A DNA stretch of 64,000 bases from Lacipirellula parvula (GTDB lineage Bacteria; Planctomycetota; Planctomycetia; Pirellulales; Lacipirellulaceae), in NCBI RefSeq assembly GCF_009177095.1, contig NZ_AP021861.1, forward strand, positions 1,550,001 through 1,614,000. Reading direction: 5' to 3'. The notes under the pieces were generated by a model. The model saw nothing but the letters and a program-made list of their open reading frames with translations. It searched no databases and was not told where the DNA came from. The position numbers and the translations under genes were made by a program. Position 1 is the stretch's first letter. Each line of letters starts with the position of its first letter. Of this stretch, positions 7,716 to 14,695 are shown one piece after another.

Positions 7716-9092
7716 ATGCCCGCCATCTCCGCCTTCCGCGGCATCCGCTACGATCTCGGCCACGTCGGTTCGCTTTCGGACGTGATCGCCCCGCCGTACG
7801 ACGTCATCGATCCCGCCCTGCAGGACGAGCTCTACAAGAAGCACCCGGCGAACGTCGTCCGGCTGATCCTCAATCGCGACGAGCCGGGCGACGACGAGCT
7901 CGGCAACCGCTACACCCGTGCAGCGCGGTTCCTCCGCAACTGGCTCCGCGAGGGGGTGCTCTTCACCGAGGGCGACCCGGCGATTTACGTCTACCATCAA
8001 GAGTTCGTCGAACGCGGCCAGACGTTCACCCGCCGTGGGTTCATGTGCCGGACGCGGCTCGAGCGGTTCGGCGAGGGGAACATCCACCCACACGAAGAGA
8101 CGCACGGCGGCGCCAAGGCCGACCGTTTTAAGCTTTGGAAAATGTGCCGCGCCAATCTCAGCCAGATCTTTGGCCTCTACCCCGATCCAGAGAACGAAGC
8201 CCAAAACATCCTCGAAGTCGCGATCATCGGGCAGACGCCGCTGGTGGCGACCGACCACCTCGGCACGATTCACCGCGTTTGGCCAGTGACCGACATCTCG
8301 GTGATCAACCAAGTCTCCGCGGTGCTAGCAGGCAAGCCGGCGTATATTGCCGATGGGCACCATCGTTACGAGACGGCCCTCAACCTCCGCGACGACTTGG
8401 CGGCGGAGTTCCAAGCGCGCGGCGAAGAGCTGCCCTCCGAGCATCCCGCCAACTTCGTGTTGATGATGTGCGTCTCGATGAGCGACGAGGGAATGCTCGT
8501 CCTGCCGACGCACCGACTCTTTCGCGGCCTGCCGGCGATGACCGCCGAGCAACTCAAGGCAAAGCTGGGCGAGGCGTTCGAAACGGAACCGGCCGGCAAC
8601 GGTCCCGAACGGGCGATCGGCCTGTGGGAGGAGATCGAACTCGAGGGTGACCAGGGGACGCTCGGGCTCTACACGGCCGAGGACAATCAGTGGACCTTGG
8701 CCCGGATTACCGACGCCGGGCGGCTGCGGATGGCGGAGATCGCCGGCGACCACTGCGAGGAATGGCAGGGACTGGGGGTAAGCATTTTGCACCGGCTATT
8801 GGTGGATGACCTGCTGACCGCGGGGATGAACCCCGCGGCTCGCCTGCCTGCACCCAAATACGTGCGGACGCTCGACGAGGTGCCGGTCGGACTCCGCGAG
8901 GGGGACGCCGCGGGGCGCGATCTGACCGGCCAAGAGGGGAGCGGCGGGCGGTTCGAACTCGCCGCCCTGGTGATGCCGGCGACGGTCGAGGACATCCAGG
9001 CGATCTCGAACGCCGGCGAACGGATGCCGGCGAAGAGCACGTTTTTCTTCCCGAAGCTGCTGAGCGGGTTGGTGATCAACCCGCTGGAGTAG
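7716..9092 (+). CDS. DUF1015 family protein
   Basis: The 458-aa protein matches the DUF1015 family from its start (AFRGIRYDL, VIAPPYDVI) through ADGHHRYETAL to the C-terminal GERMPAKSTFFFPKLLSGL. The biochemical role of the family is not established; the family members I recall lie near sugar-phosphate or amino-acid genes. A palindromic repeat is inserted in frame at about residues 366-378 and encodes TAGMNPAAR, in a region that I expect to be shorter in homologues. The reading frame remains intact. It is followed by a repeat and parS sites rather than by a co-transcribed gene. Confidence 0.9.
   Translation: MPAISAFRGIRYDLGHVGSLSDVIAPPYDVIDPALQDELYKKHPANVVRLILNRDEPGDDELGNRYTRAARFLRNWLREGVLFTEGDPAIYVYHQEFVERGQTFTRRGFMCRTRLERFGEGNIHPHEETHGGAKADRFKLWKMCRANLSQIFGLYPDPENEAQNILEVAIIGQTPLVATDHLGTIHRVWPVTDISVINQVSAVLAGKPAYIADGHHRYETALNLRDDLAAEFQARGEELPSEHPANFVLMMCVSMSDEGMLVLPTHRLFRGLPAMTAEQLKAKLGEAFETEPAGNGPERAIGLWEEIELEGDQGTLGLYTAEDNQWTLARITDAGRLRMAEIAGDHCEEWQGLGVSILHRLLVDDLLTAGMNPAARLPAPKYVRTLDEVPVGLREGDAAGRDLTGQEGSGGRFELAALVMPATVEDIQAISNAGERMPAKSTFFFPKLLSGLVINPLE
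8818..8843 (+). repeat. REP-like palindrome A inside the DUF1015 gene
   Basis: CCGCGGGG (8818-8825), ATGAA, CCCCGCGG (8831-8838), then CTCGC. The 26-bp core is identical to the copy at 10210-10235. It lies in frame within a coding sequence and supplies TAGMNPAAR to the protein. Confidence 0.85.
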
Positions 9093-9121
9093 CCGCCCTG
9101 CCTGCGACGCCAATTCCAACT

Positions 9122-9167
9122 GCGAGCCGAGGGGTTCATCCCCTCGGTCTTCGGGGGCACGCCCCCG
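9122..9167 (-). repeat. REP-like palindrome A variant beside parS
   Basis: This is the reverse-orientation copy: GCGAG, then CCGAGGGG (9127-9134), TTCAT, CCCCTCGG (9140-9147). The G-to-A and C-to-T changes keep the stem paired. A second short hairpin, CGGGGGC/GCCCCCG (9152-9158 with 9161-9167), follows directly. Confidence 0.75.
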
Positions 9168-9173
9168 CCAGAA

Positions 9174-9189
9174 CGTTTCACGTGAAACA
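9174..9189. promoter_or_regulatory. parS site 1 (ParB binding)
   Basis: CGTTTCACGTGAAACA matches the canonical chromosomal parS (TGTTTCACGTGAAACA) at 15 of 16 positions, with the central GTTTCACGTGAAAC palindrome intact. ParB, encoded 1.9 kb away, is expected to load here. Confidence 0.95.
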
Positions 9190-9224
9190 TCCGTCATAAT
9201 GGCGAAGGTTCCCAACTTCGCCAA

Positions 9225-9240
9225 TGTTTCACGTGAAACG
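9225..9240. promoter_or_regulatory. parS site 2 (ParB binding)
   Basis: TGTTTCACGTGAAACG contains the full 14-bp parS palindrome and differs from consensus only in the last base. It is 36 bp downstream of site 1, separated by a short hairpin (GGCGAAG/CTTCGCC). Confidence 0.95.
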
Positions 9241-9281
9241 CAGCTCTCGCTGCAAGCGGCCAGCAGAGGGACGCCGCCAAC

Positions 9282-10031
9282 TCAGCTTCGAGCTTCGCGA
9301 GCCAGAATCGCATAGCCGCCCGTTTCACGTGAAACGGCTCGGATCTGTGCTATCCTTTCCGCCGCTCGTTCTCCCCACCGCGCGAACAGGCAGAGCGTCC
9401 CCGCCTGATAGGGAAGCCAAATAGCGACGAAGGTCAGGTCGCGAAGATCGAGCGGTCGTCGCCACTGCAGCAGCGTGAGCGTGATCGCCAAGCTTGCCGT
9501 GCCGATGAGCGCCGACCTGATCGAGAATCGCCAAGGGGCCGCGGGACGGCGCCGCCGGTCCAAGATCATTTCGATCAGCTCGCCACGGGTGGCGATATAC
9601 GCACCCGCCTGCCCCACGAAGGAAGCGAACAGCGGCCCCAGGACGAAGCCGAGCCAATCGGCGGGATGCACGATAGTGACACGCCCGCACGCGACGAACG
9701 AGGCGAAGCCCACCAGCCCGCCGAAGCAGGGTGCCGCCAGGGGGTGACGCCAAGTTCCGCAGACCGCGCGGACGGCCATGGCGAAGGGGACGACCAGCGC
9801 CACCGAGAAGAAACCCGCAATGGCGAATCCGAACACGGCGCCCACCAAGAAGATGGGAAGGCCATACCCTGCTCCGGCCACCGACACGCCGAGGATCGCC
9901 GTGACCCAGTAGCTGGCGACATCGAAGGCGGACTCGCACGGACTTGGTTGGTCCAAGCGAGAGTCGCCGCTCCGATCGCAAGCGGTTGGGAGCACAATCT
10001 CGATAGCGGTTGGGGAGTCGAACTTACTCAT
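9282..10031 (-). CDS. polytopic membrane protein, hypothetical
   Basis: The 249-aa protein has about six hydrophobic segments, including YWVTAILGVSVAGAGYGL, IFLVGAVFGFAIAGFF, GGLVGFASFVAC, WLGFVLGPLFASFVG and LTFVAIWLPYQAGTLCLF. It also has a RFSIRSALIGT motif of the kind planctomycete membrane proteins often carry before a helix. The start at 10031 (MSKFDSPTAIE) is preferred to one 84 nt upstream. No function can be assigned. It is divergent from parA, and its last codons overlap parS site 3. Base composition is normal for the window. Confidence 0.65.
   Translation of the reverse strand: MSKFDSPTAIEIVLPTACDRSGDSRLDQPSPCESAFDVASYWVTAILGVSVAGAGYGLPIFLVGAVFGFAIAGFFSVALVVPFAMAVRAVCGTWRHPLAAPCFGGLVGFASFVACGRVTIVHPADWLGFVLGPLFASFVGQAGAYIATRGELIEMILDRRRRPAAPWRFSIRSALIGTASLAITLTLLQWRRPLDLRDLTFVAIWLPYQAGTLCLFARWGERAAERIAQIRAVSRETGGYAILAREARS
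9321..9336. promoter_or_regulatory. parS site 3, within a coding region
   Basis: CGTTTCACGTGAAACG keeps the full 14-bp parS core. It lies in the 3' end of the adjacent membrane-protein gene, where it is read as VSRET, so the site is constrained both as DNA and as codons. Confidence 0.93.
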
Positions 10032-10209
10032 TCGAGCGGTTCCGAATTGAACGGCTGCTTCAGGCGGGCGCACAGCAGAGACGCCTGGACCCTCTGCTAT
10101 CACCCTATACCGCAATCGCCATCGGCAATTAACTGCCGTTGCGGCGACCGTTGCCGCTCCTACAATCCTGCCGGCAAAATCGTGGAATTGTGCGGGATTG
10201 CGCTGCGGA

Positions 10210-10235
10210 CCGCGGGGATGAACCCCGCGGCTCGC
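10210..10235 (+). repeat. REP-like palindrome A upstream of parA
   Basis: CCGCGGGG (10210-10217), ATGAA, CCCCGCGG (10223-10230), then CTCGC. It is identical to the copy in the DUF1015 gene and lies 65 bp before the parA start. Shortly after it come tandem GCCTGAACCC-like units (about 10263-10296). Confidence 0.85.
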
Positions 10236-10300
10236 TTAGGATGCTACGCCCTGACTCCTCCCGCCTGAACCCTGAACCCCAACGCCTGAACCCTCCGCCC

Positions 10301-11047
10301 ATGCCCCGCGTTATCTGCATCGCGAACCAGAAGGGGGGCGTCGGCAAAACGACGACCGCCCTCAACCTGGCGTGCGCGATCGCGATGTCGGGCGACCGGA
10401 CGTTGCTGGTCGACCTCGACCCGCAGTGCAACGCCACCACCGGATTGGGACTGATTCCGGACGCTCGCCACGCCCTGGTCGACTCGCGCCCACTGCGGGA
10501 ATCGTTCCGCGAGACCTACCTGCCGAACCTTTCGCTGCTGCCGGGCGCCCGCAGTTTTGAAGACGTCGACGCCTTGGCGAACTCGTCCGACTCCCGCTCG
10601 CTGATGCTAGCAACCCACCTCTCGGGCAGCCTTGGCTCGTTCGACTCGGTGCTGATCGATTGCCCTCCCTCGGTCGGCGCCCTCACCCGCACCGCGCTCG
10701 CCAGTGCTAGCGAAGTCCTCATGCCGATCCAGTGCGAGTATTTCGCGATGGAGGGGCTCACCCAAATGATTGAGGTAATCAAACAAGTGATGGGGCGGTC
10801 GAACAGCCGATTAGAATTTGGAGGAATTCTCCTCACCATGTACGACGCGACTTTGGAGCTTACCGCCGAAGTCGATCGCGAGGTGCGGGACTTCTTCGGG
10901 GGAATCGTCTTTTCAACCGTGATTCCACGAGATGCTGCGGTGTCCGAGGCCCCGAGCCACGGACGGTCGGTCATCGACTACGCCCCGCGTTCGCGGGGGG
11001 CTCGCGCCTACGTGGAACTCTGTCAGGAGGTATTGGAGCGTGTCTAA
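10301..11047 (+). CDS. parA: chromosome partitioning ATPase ParA (Soj)
   Basis: ParA is a deviant Walker ATPase that forms a nucleoid-bound gradient to move ParB-parS complexes. The 248-aa protein has KGGVGKTT at residues 11-18, a Walker A' LLVDLDPQCNATT and the switch DCPPSVGALTRTAL. It lacks the N-terminal DNA-binding extension of plasmid ParA proteins, so it is of the chromosomal Soj type. The ATG at 10301 is chosen because it sits just before the P-loop; upstream codons are repeat-derived. Its stop overlaps the parB start by 8 nt, and AGGAGG (11025-11030), inside parA, serves parB. Confidence 0.96.
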   Translation: MPRVICIANQKGGVGKTTTALNLACAIAMSGDRTLLVDLDPQCNATTGLGLIPDARHALVDSRPLRESFRETYLPNLSLLPGARSFEDVDALANSSDSRSLMLATHLSGSLGSFDSVLIDCPPSVGALTRTALASASEVLMPIQCEYFAMEGLTQMIEVIKQVMGRSNSRLEFGGILLTMYDATLELTAEVDREVRDFFGGIVFSTVIPRDAAVSEAPSHGRSVIDYAPRSRGARAYVELCQEVLERV

Positions 11048-12065
11048 GGAACGTCGTTTGGGCCGGGGGTTGGAAGCGCTGCTGGGCCGCAGCTTCGAAG
11101 CTCAATCGCAGGACGGCCAGTCGGAAGTCCAGCTCTACGAATCAGAAGATGGTCAACAGTCGTTCGACCAAAACAGCTATCAGTCGAGTGCTAGCACCGA
11201 CGAGAACGTCACTCGCTCGGCCGATGGCCAGCAGTGGCTCGGGCTCGTCACGATCGATCGCAATCCTTACCAGCCGCGGACGAGCTTCGACGAAGCCGAG
11301 ATCGCGGACCTGTGCGATAGCATCCGCACCCATGGTTTTCTGCAGCCGATTGTCGTCCGTCCATTCGAGGGACGCTTTCAGTTGATTGCCGGCGAGCGCC
11401 GTTTGCGGGCCGCCCAGATGGCCGGTTGGGAACGGGTGCCGGTGCAGATCCGCGACGTCACCGATCAGCAGATGGCCGAGCTGGCCTTGGTCGAGAACGT
11501 CCAGCGCAAAGACCTCAACCCGATTGAAAAGGCCGCGTCGTTCAAGCGGTACATGGATCAGTACGGTTGCACGCAGGAAGAGGTCGCCACCCGCGTGAGC
11601 ATCGATCGCTCGACGGTCGCCAACTTGCTCCGCTTGTTGGAACTGCCGGAAGAGCTGAAGGGGATGATCACCCGCGGCGATCTGACCGCCGGCCACGCCC
11701 GCGCCTTGTTGCCGCTGGGCGACGAGCACGAGCAGATGGAATTTGCTCGCCGCATTCAAAAGGAATCGCTGTCGGTTCGCGCCGTCGAGCAAGCGGTCTC
11801 GGAACACATCCGTCGCACCGATGGCGAGCCGCTGTCGATTGTCGACGCCGAAGGCAACAGCCGCCCGTCGCCGCTGCAACCTGGGCAGCACATCCGCGAG
11901 ATGGAAGAACAGCTGTCGTTGTCGCTGGGGACGAAGGTCGAGATCAAGCAGTCGGCCAAGGGCCGCGGCAAGTTCACGATCCACTTCGCCAGCCACGAAG
12001 AGTTCGATCGCCTGCGGTCGAGCCTGAGCCAACAGGCGGCGTCGCAGCAAACCGGCACGTTCTAG
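11040..12065 (+). CDS. parB: chromosome partitioning protein ParB (Spo0J)
   Basis: ParB is a CTP-dependent clamp that loads at parS and slides along DNA to form the segregation complex. The GTG at 11040 follows AGGAGG by 9 nt. The 341-aa protein has the start RRLGRGLEALLG, a Gln/Ser-rich linker (about 22-65), NPYQPR (75-80), the CTP-binding GERRLRAAQ (118-126), a helix-turn-helix at about 176-198 and a C-terminal dimerisation domain. A ParA-contacting basic N-terminus is present. Three matching parS sites lie 1.7-1.9 kb upstream, and the gene ends at a strong terminator. Confidence 0.97.
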   Translation: MSKERRLGRGLEALLGRSFEAQSQDGQSEVQLYESEDGQQSFDQNSYQSSASTDENVTRSADGQQWLGLVTIDRNPYQPRTSFDEAEIADLCDSIRTHGFLQPIVVRPFEGRFQLIAGERRLRAAQMAGWERVPVQIRDVTDQQMAELALVENVQRKDLNPIEKAASFKRYMDQYGCTQEEVATRVSIDRSTVANLLRLLELPEELKGMITRGDLTAGHARALLPLGDEHEQMEFARRIQKESLSVRAVEQAVSEHIRRTDGEPLSIVDAEGNSRPSPLQPGQHIREMEEQLSLSLGTKVEIKQSAKGRGKFTIHFASHEEFDRLRSSLSQQAASQQTGTF

Positions 12066-12100
12066 ACGCCGGCCAGAGTTCGACGATTTCCCCAAAATCA

Positions 12101-12136
12101 AAAGCGGGGGCGAAGCAATTCGCCCCCGCTTTTTTT
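12101..12136 (+). terminator. Rho-independent terminator after parAB
   Basis: An 11-bp stem GCGGGGGCGAA/TTCGCCCCCGC (12104-12114 with 12119-12129) closes GCAA. It is flanked by AAA and a run of seven T. Confidence 0.95.
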
Positions 12137-12144
12137 GTTTTTAG

Positions 12145-12180
12145 CCGCCGGTTCTTCAAACCGGCGGTAATGCGGCTCGC
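12145..12180 (+). repeat. palindrome A-like element before tRNA-Pro
   Basis: CCGCCGGTT (12145-12153), CTTCA, AACCGGCGG (12159-12167), then GCGGCTCGC. It shares the layout of repeat A (8-9 bp stem, 5-nt loop, CTCGC edge) but has a different stem sequence. Confidence 0.6.
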
Positions 12181-12285
12181 CCGCAATTCGCGGCCCGCAC
12201 CCTCCGTTGCCCTCCCCCGCCCTCCCGGCTACCATACGGGATTGCCATTCGCGGGCCTGGTTCAGCTAGGTTCCGCCCAACGCCG

Positions 12286-12360
12286 CGGGGCGTAGCTCAG
12301 CTTGGCTAGAGCGCCTGGTTTGGGACCAGGAGGTCGCAGGTTCGAATCCTGTCGCCCCGA
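12286..12360 (+). tRNA. tRNA-Pro(UGG)
   Basis: The 75-nt cloverleaf has acceptor CGGGGCG/CGCCCCG with discriminator A, D arm GCTC/GAGC, anticodon stem CCTGG/CCAGG with loop TTTGGGA (anticodon TGG), and T loop TTCGAAT. CCA is not encoded. Its unpaired-looking first base C1 is typical of bacterial tRNA-Pro. Confidence 0.96.
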
Positions 12361-12408
12361 CTATGCCGTATTCTTACTCGCTTTTCTGGCGAGAAATGCG
12401 GTCACGTT

Positions 12409-12428
12409 GGTCACAAAGTTTTGTGACC
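12409..12428. repeat. short perfect inverted repeat after tRNA-Pro
   Basis: GGTCACAA (12409-12416), AGTT, TTGTGACC (12421-12428). It has no T tract, so it is not an obvious terminator. It sits between tRNA-Pro and an atypical gene, where it could be an operator or an integration scar. Confidence 0.5.
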
Positions 12429-12468
12429 AGCTGCGTCGTGCCGTCAAGCCTGCTTGACATCAATTAGC

Positions 12469-13194
12469 ATGCCCAAGCGAATTGATATCGGGACAGATAT
12501 CGCCACGATTGGCGTGTGGGATCCGACCCGCGAACGCCATGATCTCAGCGGCGCGAAGTACGCCGATTTCCAAGCGGCCCTCGAATCAGAAGCAAAAGCA
12601 GCTCGGCTTTTCTTTGTCGAAACTGGTGGTGACGGCGGTCATCTAACTGACGTCTACGTAGATGAGCAGCCGAGTTCAGATTGCCTTAGCCTTTACTCGC
12701 CTGTGGAACGCGAGTTCCTAATTGAATCCCCATCGGGACGCCTCATCGCTGGTGGCATTGAAGATTTCGTTAGCAGCGAGAAGCAGATTACATCTGAAGA
12801 GGATGTGATTGCAGTTGCACCGGGAATCTATGCTCTCAAAATCCACCAACTCGTCGAAGACAAACTCAACGATCGGGTACGAGAGTGCGTTGGCGCCGAG
12901 GATTATGCTTACTTCGTTCACAAAACGACGCCATCTTATTGGGGGTTTTTGCTGTTCGGGATAGCACTAATTTCCCTGCTGGCTCGCCTTTGGCTGATCT
13001 CTATCGCCATGCTCGCGTTGTGGATCGTTTATATGGTCATCCGATCGAGGTCGCGCAAGGCTGACAAAAGATTTCGCGATATCAACAATCGCGTCGAAGC
13101 ACTAGATAAACAATTCCCGCCCTTCATCTATGTCCTTCGTAGGCTCGCAAGTCCAGCAGACATTACAGGTGGTTGGCACAGATTGGAGTGGTAG
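12469..13194 (+). CDS. hypothetical membrane-anchored protein, atypical codon use
   Basis: The 241-aa protein is of no recognised family. An N-terminal soluble domain of about 150 residues is followed by two adjacent membrane helices (YWGFLLFGIALISLLARL and LISIAMLALWIVYMVI) and a basic, coiled-coil-prone tail (RSRSRKADKRFRDINNRVEALDK shortened here). The ATG at 12469 is used; no good ribosome binding site is visible. Codons are visibly richer in A/T than the neighbours. With the position next to tRNA-Pro, this suggests acquisition, although no integrase is present. Confidence 0.65.
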   Translation: MPKRIDIGTDIATIGVWDPTRERHDLSGAKYADFQAALESEAKAARLFFVETGGDGGHLTDVYVDEQPSSDCLSLYSPVEREFLIESPSGRLIAGGIEDFVSSEKQITSEEDVIAVAPGIYALKIHQLVEDKLNDRVRECVGAEDYAYFVHKTTPSYWGFLLFGIALISLLARLWLISIAMLALWIVYMVIRSRSRKADKRFRDINNRVEALDKQFPPFIYVLRRLASPADITGGWHRLEW

Positions 13195-13333
13195 GTTGAT
13201 GGCTTGATAGGTGGCATGTCGTCGCGGAGCGTCGACATGTTGGACTACGCCGGAGTGTCTGTGCAGAGGCGGCATGCTCACGCATGGGGGCGAGAGCATG
13301 GCACCCAGCGTCGATTCCCACCGGCGTCATCTC

Positions 13334-14542
13334 TCAATCGCTCGCATCCGGTATCCGTCCAAACGCAATCTTGTTCTCCATCGCCTGCCGGCAGTTGTGC
13401 ATCGGGGCGAAATAGACCTTCGACGCTCCCCACCGCAGGTTGATCGCGTCGACCGCCTTTGACGCTCGTGCGAGTTTGTCGAACTCCTCGATCAGCGGCC
13501 GCGACACCTCGGTAGCCAGCTTCAGTCCGCCGACGACGAGGTCGACTTTTTTGATTGCTTGGCCGTTTGGGCGGCGGCGTTCCCAGAGCTTGAAAAATTG
13601 GTGGAGTAGCGTCGCCGTGTCGTTCACCAGCGGGACGCCGATCTCGTCGCCGTACCGCCCGCCCCGCTCGTCGCGGAGGGAAACTCGCAACGTTTGAGCG
13701 ACGTAGCCATGCCGGCGAAGTCGCTGGCCGAGTTTGCAAATGAGCCGCGAGAGAATGAGCTGCGCCCCCTCTTCGGTACGGAACTCGGGCGCCAGGACGT
13801 TGCCGTGGCTCATCGAACTTCGCCGCGTCGCGACCTCCGGCAGGTCGATTCCATGAAAGCCGGCCCACCATTGGCCGCCGGAAACGGAACCCCAAATCCG
13901 GGTCGCTTCGCGCTGGTCGGTCTCCCACAGTTGGCGGACCGTGTGGACGCCATGCGATTGCAAGCGGGCGAGCATGCCGCTGCTGATGCCGCACAGGTCG
14001 GTCAGCTTAAGATGTTCCAAACGCGCCGGCAGGTCGTCGGTCGAGAGGACCGTCAGCCCGTTGGGCTTACCGAGACCGCTGGCAATCTTGGCGAGTAACC
14101 GCGTCGGCGCGACGCCGATCGAGCAACTCAGCCAGGGCCCGAAGTCTTTTAGTATCTTGCGCTTCACCTCTTCGGCCAACTGCCGCGCCGACGTCGATTC
14201 GCGTTGCGGGCCGCGTAATTGGACTGACCACTCGTCAATAGAGTAGACCTTCTCGACTTGCGCGATTTGATCGACGCTGCGCAGCAGCTCGTGATGTTTC
14301 TCGACGTAGACGCTCGGCTGCGCTTTCACGAGCTTGATGCCGGGGCACATCCGCCGCGCGTCGCGGACGCCGGTTCCCGTTTTCACCCCATGCCGTTTGG
14401 CGTCGTAACTGGCGGCGATGATGCAGGTGCTGTCCGTTTCGACCGGAATCACCCCCACCGGCCGGCCGCGCAGCTCGGGCCGCAGATGCTGCTCGACCGA
14501 GGCAAAGTAGGCGTCCATGTCGGTGAACAGCCAGTTCATCAT
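13334..14542 (-). CDS. Y-family DNA polymerase
   Basis: The 402-aa translesion polymerase has Asp8 and Tyr12 in DMDAYFASVE (metal ligand and steric gate), finger residues AASYDAKRHGV, and the catalytic pair Asp103-Glu104 in YSIDEW. Palm, thumb (SIGVAPTRLLAKIASGLGKP, the helix-hairpin-helix region GISSGMLARL) and a little-finger domain follow. The Trp after SIDE replaces the usual small residue. No canonical clamp-binding tail was recognised. It could be a DinB or a UmuC/ImuB-like branch; no ImuA, UmuD or DnaE2 gene is adjacent. It acts at stalled replication forks with low fidelity. Confidence 0.88.
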   Translation of the reverse strand: MMNWLFTDMDAYFASVEQHLRPELRGRPVGVIPVETDSTCIIAASYDAKRHGVKTGTGVRDARRMCPGIKLVKAQPSVYVEKHHELLRSVDQIAQVEKVYSIDEWSVQLRGPQRESTSARQLAEEVKRKILKDFGPWLSCSIGVAPTRLLAKIASGLGKPNGLTVLSTDDLPARLEHLKLTDLCGISSGMLARLQSHGVHTVRQLWETDQREATRIWGSVSGGQWWAGFHGIDLPEVATRRSSMSHGNVLAPEFRTEEGAQLILSRLICKLGQRLRRHGYVAQTLRVSLRDERGGRYGDEIGVPLVNDTATLLHQFFKLWERRRPNGQAIKKVDLVVGGLKLATEVSRPLIEEFDKLARASKAVDAINLRWGASKVYFAPMHNCRQAMENKIAFGRIPDASD

Positions 14543-14695
14543 CTCAGCCGTGCCTTAGTTTGGTGGTCGCATGTTCACTACTGTATCGTCGGCGCAGGCG
14601 CGATGCAAGCAACTTTTTTTGAGGCGAGTTTTTGCTCGGCGCTACTGCTGGCAAGCCAGCAGTGGCACGCAATTGACCGACGTCTGCTCGTCCGT

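Noticed and set aside
9176-9250. Short peptides starting MFHVKR on both strands
   Set aside because: They are translations of the parS palindrome itself, which contains a start-like ATG or CAT next to GTTTCACGTGAAAC.
9093-10300. Replication origin at the parS locus
   Set aside because: No cluster of DnaA boxes (TTATCCACA-like) and no dnaA or dnaN gene is visible, so only a segregation centre is claimed.
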